Assembly: GCF_902167635.1 (NCBI RefSeq)
Contig: NZ_CABHMS010000003.1
Coordinates: 667,786-731,785 of the forward strand
DNA length: 64,000 bases
Source of the DNA: Chitinophaga vietnamensis
Lineage (GTDB): Bacteria; Bacteroidota; Bacteroidia; Chitinophagales; Chitinophagaceae
Direction: 5' to 3'
In this document: positions 59,976-64,000 of the stretch, one piece after another
How positions within the stretch are numbered: position 1 is the first letter of the stretch
Layout of the letters: every line of letters begins with the position of its first letter
Translations under genes and position numbers: made by a program
Notes under the pieces: generated by a model
Database searches by the model: none
Told to the model about the DNA's origin: nothing
Seen by the model: only the letters and a program-made list of their open reading frames with translations

Positions 59976-60593
59976 TGCAGCATAACCTTTTCCATCAACA
60001 TATGCCAGCCACAGCATGCTGAAAAAGATACCTACAAATGCGCCGGCCACCACATCTTCAAAGAAATGCTGGCTCATATACATACGGGAATAAGCCACCA
60101 GCAAGGCTAACAGCAGGTACAACAAAGACCAGGCTTTGTTATTGCTGTAATAAGACAGTACCGTGGCAGCAGTAAACGCACAGGCGCTATGCCCCGAAGG
60201 AAAACTCCTGAAATTATCCAATACCGTTATGCCCGGAACAAAATAGATCTCGCTCAGTCGGTGCTCGAAATACCGGTGCGGCCGTGGAAAGGCTACCACA
60301 AACTTCAGCACAAAATTAATGATCGTGGTAAAGCAATAGGTAGTGGCCATCACAAAGCCCATCCGGCGGCTTCGGATGAAAAGCAGCACCACCAGGGTTA
60401 CCGCCACAGCGGTACTTCCCAACTCCGTGATGTAAGGAAAGAGCCAATCGCCGGCAGGCGTATGTAAATGATTGATGTAAAAATAAATTTCCTCCCGCGT
60501 GTACATCAGCTTCAAAACCAGCGCTATCAGCAATATCATGGCAAATGGCCATAGCAGCCATCCTAAGGCCTTGCAAACTTTTCCGAGCTTCAT
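59964..60593 (-). CDS. Membrane PAP2-family phosphatase
   Basis: Integral membrane phosphatase of 209 residues with about six spans and the PAP2 motifs: KFVVAFPRPH (motif 1), FPSGHSACAF (motif 2) and SRMYMSQHFFEDVVAG (motif 3). It may act on phosphatidic acid or undecaprenyl pyrophosphate. The ATG at 60593 starts five bases after the MBL gene stop; the GTG six codons upstream overlaps that gene. Downstream it overlaps the opposite-strand gene by 12 bases. The MBL protein upstream is NAPE-PLD-like, so both may act on phospholipids. Confidence 0.88.
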   Translation of the reverse strand: MKLGKVCKALGWLLWPFAMILLIALVLKLMYTREEIYFYINHLHTPAGDWLFPYITELGSTAVAVTLVVLLFIRSRRMGFVMATTYCFTTIINFVLKFVVAFPRPHRYFEHRLSEIYFVPGITVLDNFRSFPSGHSACAFTAATVLSYYSNNKAWSLLYLLLALLVAYSRMYMSQHFFEDVVAGAFVGIFFSMLWLAYVDGKGYAASRP

Positions 60594-60598
60594 ATCTT

Positions 60599-61585
60599 TT
60601 ATTTTCTCCACCAGGGATCAATACTGGTATGTGTAGGTACACCGCTACAGGCGCCGGGAGCAGGCATCCAGAGCGTGATACCTTTTTCTTTGGCGATCTG
60701 CACGATGCGCTCTGCCGGCTCATCCCAGGGATGCAGGGCAAGATTGAAAGTACCCCAATGTACGGGCAACATAACTTTACCGCCTAATTCCAGATGTGCT
60801 TTGGCGGCGTTGGCGGGCCCCATGTGAATATCGGGCCAGGTATCGCCATAGGCGCCTATTTCGAGAATGGTAAGATCAAACGGGCCGAACTTTTTCCCGA
60901 TCTCCGCAAAGCCGGGAAAATAGCCGGAGTCGCCACCAATAAATACTTTACGACCGCCCGTTTCCAATACGTAAGATGTCCATAAAGTGCGGTTGCGTTG
61001 GAAGCCCCGGCCGGAAAAATGTCGTGCAGGCGTAGCCGTTAGTTTGATGCCGCTCATGATCTCCTTCTCCTGCCACCAGTCGAACACCTGTATCAAAGCC
61101 TTGTCGGCGCCCCATTTCAGCAGGAGGGCATCTACCCCTAAGGGGCAATAGAAAGGTATCTTCTTTTGGATCAGGAACCGGATCATGTGTTCATCCAGGT
61201 GATCATAATGATCATGTGTGAGGATGATGCCATCCAGTGCGGGCAATTGTTCCGGCGCAACCGGCACATCGAAAAAGCGTTCCGGTCCCATGAAAGCTAC
61301 CGGCGATGCGCGTTTCGCCCATACGGGATCGAGGATAAAACGTTTGCCTCCGGCCTGCAGCAGGTAGCTGGAATGCCCGAGCCAGGCCACTCTCAATGCA
61401 TCTGTTGGCGCTGTTTCATAAGCTGCCGGCGACAGCTGAAAAGGACCAAGCGGATGATCCGGCACCCGCTGTCCTTTATAGGTAAAGAACTTCCACATGG
61501 TGCCCCACAACTTGCCAGGCACAGACACCTGCGTAGGTACGGGGTTCTCGAAAACCTTTCCATTGAAATGCGGTGATGTATACAC
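60599..61585 (-). CDS. MBL-fold metallohydrolase, NAPE-PLD-like
   Basis: Metallo-beta-lactamase-fold hydrolase of 328 residues. Motif HSSYLLQAGG, the metal-binding LTHDHYDHLDEH, a late HWGTFNLALHPWDEP and the GGDSGYFPGFAEIG segment fit the NAPE-PLD/UlaG-like group, which binds zinc. It is cytoplasmic or membrane-associated without a signal. Substrate could be an N-acyl phospholipid or a lactone. The DinB-like gene lies three bases upstream and the PAP2 gene follows on the same strand, so they form a probable operon. Confidence 0.88.
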   Translation of the reverse strand: MYTSPHFNGKVFENPVPTQVSVPGKLWGTMWKFFTYKGQRVPDHPLGPFQLSPAAYETAPTDALRVAWLGHSSYLLQAGGKRFILDPVWAKRASPVAFMGPERFFDVPVAPEQLPALDGIILTHDHYDHLDEHMIRFLIQKKIPFYCPLGVDALLLKWGADKALIQVFDWWQEKEIMSGIKLTATPARHFSGRGFQRNRTLWTSYVLETGGRKVFIGGDSGYFPGFAEIGKKFGPFDLTILEIGAYGDTWPDIHMGPANAAKAHLELGGKVMLPVHWGTFNLALHPWDEPAERIVQIAKEKGITLWMPAPGACSGVPTHTSIDPWWRK

Positions 61586-61588
61586 GTG

Positions 61589-62023
61589 CTAATGTATTAA
61601 GCGTCGGTGATAGTTGATCTGCCCCAGGTGATAATTCAGGTGGCCATAGAGGTGTGTCAGGAATTTTTCTACCGTGATCTCCTCTCCCAGCGGCTTGCCG
61701 GTATAAAGCGCCTGCAAGGCTTCGGGACTCAAACCGGATATAACGGTATGGACTATACGTTGCGTAGCGTCGATCTCTGCCAGCAGTTTATCTATCGGTA
61801 TATCCTTATCACTAAATTCTTTCTCCCTCACCCGCACATAGCCGCTATTGCCCAATATAGCGCCGATAAAATGCTGCAAATTACCACAGAGGTGCAAACA
61901 GAGGTTCCCGCCTGAATTGGCGATCCCCGGAGCCACCTGCCAGATGGCCGTTTCAGTAGTATATGCTTTTATCTCCTCTGATAATCGCTTTAAATCTCTT
62001 TCAAACAATGATGCCAGTAACAT
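61589..62023 (-). CDS. DinB-like (DUF1572) four-helix protein
   Basis: Protein of 144 residues with the four-helix DinB fold. Helix 1 LFERDLKRLSEEIKAY, then GGNLCLHLCGNLQHFIG with candidate metal His residues, and helix 4 FLTHLYGHLNYHLGQINYHRRL with His-rich pattern. Members bind a metal and may act as thiol-dependent transferases. It lies three bases upstream of the MBL gene on the same strand. Function is family-level only. Confidence 0.86.
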   Translation of the reverse strand: MLLASLFERDLKRLSEEIKAYTTETAIWQVAPGIANSGGNLCLHLCGNLQHFIGAILGNSGYVRVREKEFSDKDIPIDKLLAEIDATQRIVHTVISGLSPEALQALYTGKPLGEEITVEKFLTHLYGHLNYHLGQINYHRRLIH

Positions 62024-62055
62024 GGTGGTAGTGTTTAATGCAAAATACGAACATA

Positions 62056-62226
62056 GGACCAGGATTAAACAGATTTATAAGATTAATAAGATTTAACGCG
62101 AAGATTTAAGCGAGTCCGATTTAAGCGAAGAAGCCCTTGAAGCGCTTTGAGCGCTTCAAGGGCTGGAACCTCGTTGATCTTCGCGTTAAATCAGGAAAAT
62201 CTTATAAATCCGTTTAATCCTGGTTC
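62056..62226. repeat. Long palindromic intergenic repeat, family B copy 2
   Basis: Outer arms around GGACCAGGATTAAACAGATT and its near-complement, with the inner AGCCCTTGAAGCGCT hairpin shared with copy 1. It occupies the gap between the start of the DinB-like gene and the stop of the GRAM-like gene. Confidence 0.9.
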
Positions 62227-62239
62227 AGACAAGTTCGCA

Positions 62240-62638
62240 TTATTTCACATCAAAGAGCGGCTTCACTTCCAGCATGGCTTTCTGGTAGTGCAGATCAAAT
62301 TCATCGAACTTGCCGGCCAACGCAATGCGGGTGGTGGTGCCATCCAGCAGTTCAAAGTCCATTACATTCTTGTTGAAGCCATGTTTGGTACGGGTCATGT
62401 TCACCACATCAGTGAGGGCAAATTCTTTTGCTTTTTTACTGCGGGTCAGCAGGTAGCCGATAATCCCGAACAGCGCGAACATCAACATGGGCTTGGCTTC
62501 GAATACGATGCGTTCACTGGTGAGATAAACAGTACCTTGCTTGCCTTGCCATTTGTTTTTCAATAATACGGCTCCTTTCTTGTACAATACAGTTTCTTGT
62601 GGGTTAAGCGGGAACCTTACTTTAATTGCTTTCTGCAT
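62240..62638 (-). CDS. GRAM/PH-like domain protein
   Basis: Protein of 132 residues. The core TVYLTSERIVFEAKP and the strand following it resemble the GRAM/PH-type strand pattern, and the hydrophobic MLMFALFGIIGYLL segment (residues ~51-64) interrupts the domain and may contact the membrane. The C-terminal part (TTRIALAGKFDEFDLHYQKAML) completes the fold. Phosphoinositide binding is not expected in bacteria, so the ligand is unknown. A start at 62638 fits an AT-rich leader. Confidence 0.7.
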   Translation of the reverse strand: MQKAIKVRFPLNPQETVLYKKGAVLLKNKWQGKQGTVYLTSERIVFEAKPMLMFALFGIIGYLLTRSKKAKEFALTDVVNMTRTKHGFNKNVMDFELLDGTTTRIALAGKFDEFDLHYQKAMLEVKPLFDVK

Positions 62639-62712
62639 AAAATATTGGATATGAGGATATGATTAACAAGACCCAAAAATAGTTATTATTGTCAATAATT
62701 AAATTGAAATTA

Positions 62713-63888
62713 ATGCTATTGACCTCGATACTGGACAACGACTTCTACAAATTTACCATGCAGCACTGTGTGGTGAAGCTGTTTCCGAAGGCGCGTGCGC
62801 GTTACAAATTCATCAACCGGGGCCAACACGCCTTTCCGCCGGGGTTTGCAGCCGCGCTGCGCGAAGCTGTGAATGGCATGGCTACCTTGCAACTGACTAA
62901 GGAAGAGAAAAATTATCTCGCCATTACCTGCCCCTATCTCGATCCTACCTATCTCGATTTTTTACAGGGATACCGCTACAACCCGGACGAGGTGCACATT
63001 GCGCAGCATGGCGAAGAATTAGAGGTGCATGTAGATGGTTACTGGTACCGCACGATCCTTTGGGAGGTGCCGCTCATGTCGATGATCTGTGAGCTGTATT
63101 ACCAGCTCACCGGCCAGCAGCGCGTAGCTGATGAGGAAGTGGTGCGCATCACCAGAGAAAAGATCGAGGCTTATAAAAAGATGGACATCACCATTGCCGA
63201 TTTCGGTACGCGCCGCCGCCATTCACTGGCTGTACACCGCCTGGTGGTGCAAACGCTCCGCAAATATGGTGAAGGCTGTTTTATCGGTACCAGCAATGTA
63301 CACCTGGCTATGCGCAACGGCGTAAAGCCGGTAGGTACGCATGCACATGAATGGTTCATGTTCCATGGCGCCAAATACGGTTTCAAGATGGCCAATATGC
63401 TTGGCCTGGAACACTGGGTACAAGTGTATCGCGGCGATCTGGGCATCGCTTTGTCTGATACCTACACTACCCCTGTTTTCTTTGAACAATTCGATAAGAA
63501 GTTCGCCAAACTCTTTGATGGCGTACGTCACGACAGCGGCGATCCCCTGCTCTTCGCAGACCGCACCATCGCGCATTACAAAGAAAAAGGCATTAACCCG
63601 CTGAGCAAAACCATCATCTTCTCCGATGGTCTGAACGAAACCCTTGTAGCGCAGATCGCCAACTATTGCCGCGGTAAGATAGGTATGTCTTTCGGCATCG
63701 GCACCAACTTCACCAACGACGTAGGCCTCAAAGCCCTCAACATCGTTATCAAAATGTACGAAGCCCATCCCGAAGACGCTCCCCGCTGGACGCCCGTAGT
63801 AAAACTCTCCGACGTAAACGGCAAATACACCGGCGACAGCAAAATCATTGACCTGGCAAAGACCATATTGGGCATCACAGCGAATTAA
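62713..63888 (+). CDS. pncB: Nicotinate phosphoribosyltransferase
   Basis: Enzyme of 391 residues that converts nicotinate and PRPP to nicotinate mononucleotide in NAD salvage. The start SILDNDFYKFTMQHCVVKLF, the FGTRRRHS motif, VGTHAHEWFMFHG with the regulatory His, and FGIGTNFTNDVG (PRPP contact) are typical of PncB. A TTG start 24 bases upstream is less likely. The size fits bacterial PncB. Its stop is followed directly by a family A repeat. Confidence 0.94.
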   Translation: MLLTSILDNDFYKFTMQHCVVKLFPKARARYKFINRGQHAFPPGFAAALREAVNGMATLQLTKEEKNYLAITCPYLDPTYLDFLQGYRYNPDEVHIAQHGEELEVHVDGYWYRTILWEVPLMSMICELYYQLTGQQRVADEEVVRITREKIEAYKKMDITIADFGTRRRHSLAVHRLVVQTLRKYGEGCFIGTSNVHLAMRNGVKPVGTHAHEWFMFHGAKYGFKMANMLGLEHWVQVYRGDLGIALSDTYTTPVFFEQFDKKFAKLFDGVRHDSGDPLLFADRTIAHYKEKGINPLSKTIIFSDGLNETLVAQIANYCRGKIGMSFGIGTNFTNDVGLKALNIVIKMYEAHPEDAPRWTPVVKLSDVNGKYTGDSKIIDLAKTILGITAN

Positions 63889-64000
63889 CGCGAAGGTTGT
63901 CTTGCTCAGGATTATACTGATTGAAAGGATTACCAGGATTTTTTCTTTCAGGATTAATAAAGATTAAAAAAAGACTCGCGGAGATCATATCGATTTGATC
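63889..64000. repeat. Long palindromic intergenic repeat, family A copy 3 (cut by the window end)
   Basis: Starts CGCGAAGGTTGTC directly after the pncB stop and continues with the same left arm as copies 1 and 2. The end of the window cuts the right arm; the loop (TCATATCGATTTGATC) is still visible. Confidence 0.9.

Overview
The window is a chromosomal segment of a Bacteroidota bacterium, most likely Chitinophagaceae (Chitinophaga-like). The signs are Bacteroidetes -7 promoter boxes (TAnnTTTG) ahead of several genes, a Pur-alpha-like (DUF3276) protein, DUF4142, CGNR and DUF1795-type proteins, TolC/HlyD efflux sets, and long perfect palindromes placed directly behind stop codons. No rRNA, tRNA or CRISPR array was recognised. 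The taxonomic call is inference, because no database was searched.

Layout. 0-11.5 kb: an unidentified truncated ORF, a glutaryl-CoA-dehydrogenase-like enzyme, two secreted esterase-type hydrolases, an SPFH/GYF protein with a zinc-ribbon membrane partner, a DUF4142 lipoprotein, and a minus-strand thiol/redox cluster (split YeeE/YedE transporter, GNAT, 4Fe-4S/CDGSH fusion, OsmC, ring-cleaving dioxygenase, YceI). 11.8-16.6 kb: a TolC-HlyD-permease-permease efflux operon with no ATPase gene. 16.6-26.5 kb: a DnaQ/GIY-YIG nuclease fusion, purC, a lipoprotein, an ABC exporter, the Pur-like protein, an M1 peptidase, a peptide-binding lipoprotein and a fatty-acid desaturase. 26.5-31.9 kb: a minus-strand operon matching the polyprenyl-phospho-arabinose pathway (UbiA-type phosphoribosyltransferase, DprE1-like, DprE2-like, HAD phosphatase), divergent from a GT-C-type membrane protein. 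32-41.5 kb: CGNR regulator with EamA exporter and Gfo/Idh oxidoreductase, then fused trehalose synthase/phosphatase, GH15 hydrolase, glucokinase and a ClC channel.

41.6-49.1 kb is the most unusual part: a ~7.5-kb prophage with no integrase gene, bounded by two Xer dif-like sites that share XerC arm and core. The right site carries a canonical XerD arm; the left site a degenerate one. The element encodes a Rep_trans-type replication initiator, a membrane-anchored lytic transglycosylase, several small membrane or basic proteins, two larger proteins that could be capsid components, and small putative DNA-binding proteins. It has strong hairpins in most of its gaps and no Zot-type ATPase. This fits an ssDNA phage that integrates through host XerCD, more like FLiP (Finnlakeviridae) than a filamentous phage. 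The affiliation is inferred from gene content only.

49.2-64 kb: an acyltransferase, an EmrAB/TolC-type efflux operon divergent from an AraC regulator, an S10 carboxypeptidase, a FUSC-type membrane protein, two PAP2 phosphatases, a tandem paralogue pair of unknown membrane-anchored proteins, an NAPE-PLD-like MBL hydrolase, a DinB-like protein, a GRAM/PH-like protein and pncB.

Three families of long palindromic intergenic repeats (A, B, C) recur across the window. Several copies begin within a few bases of a stop codon.
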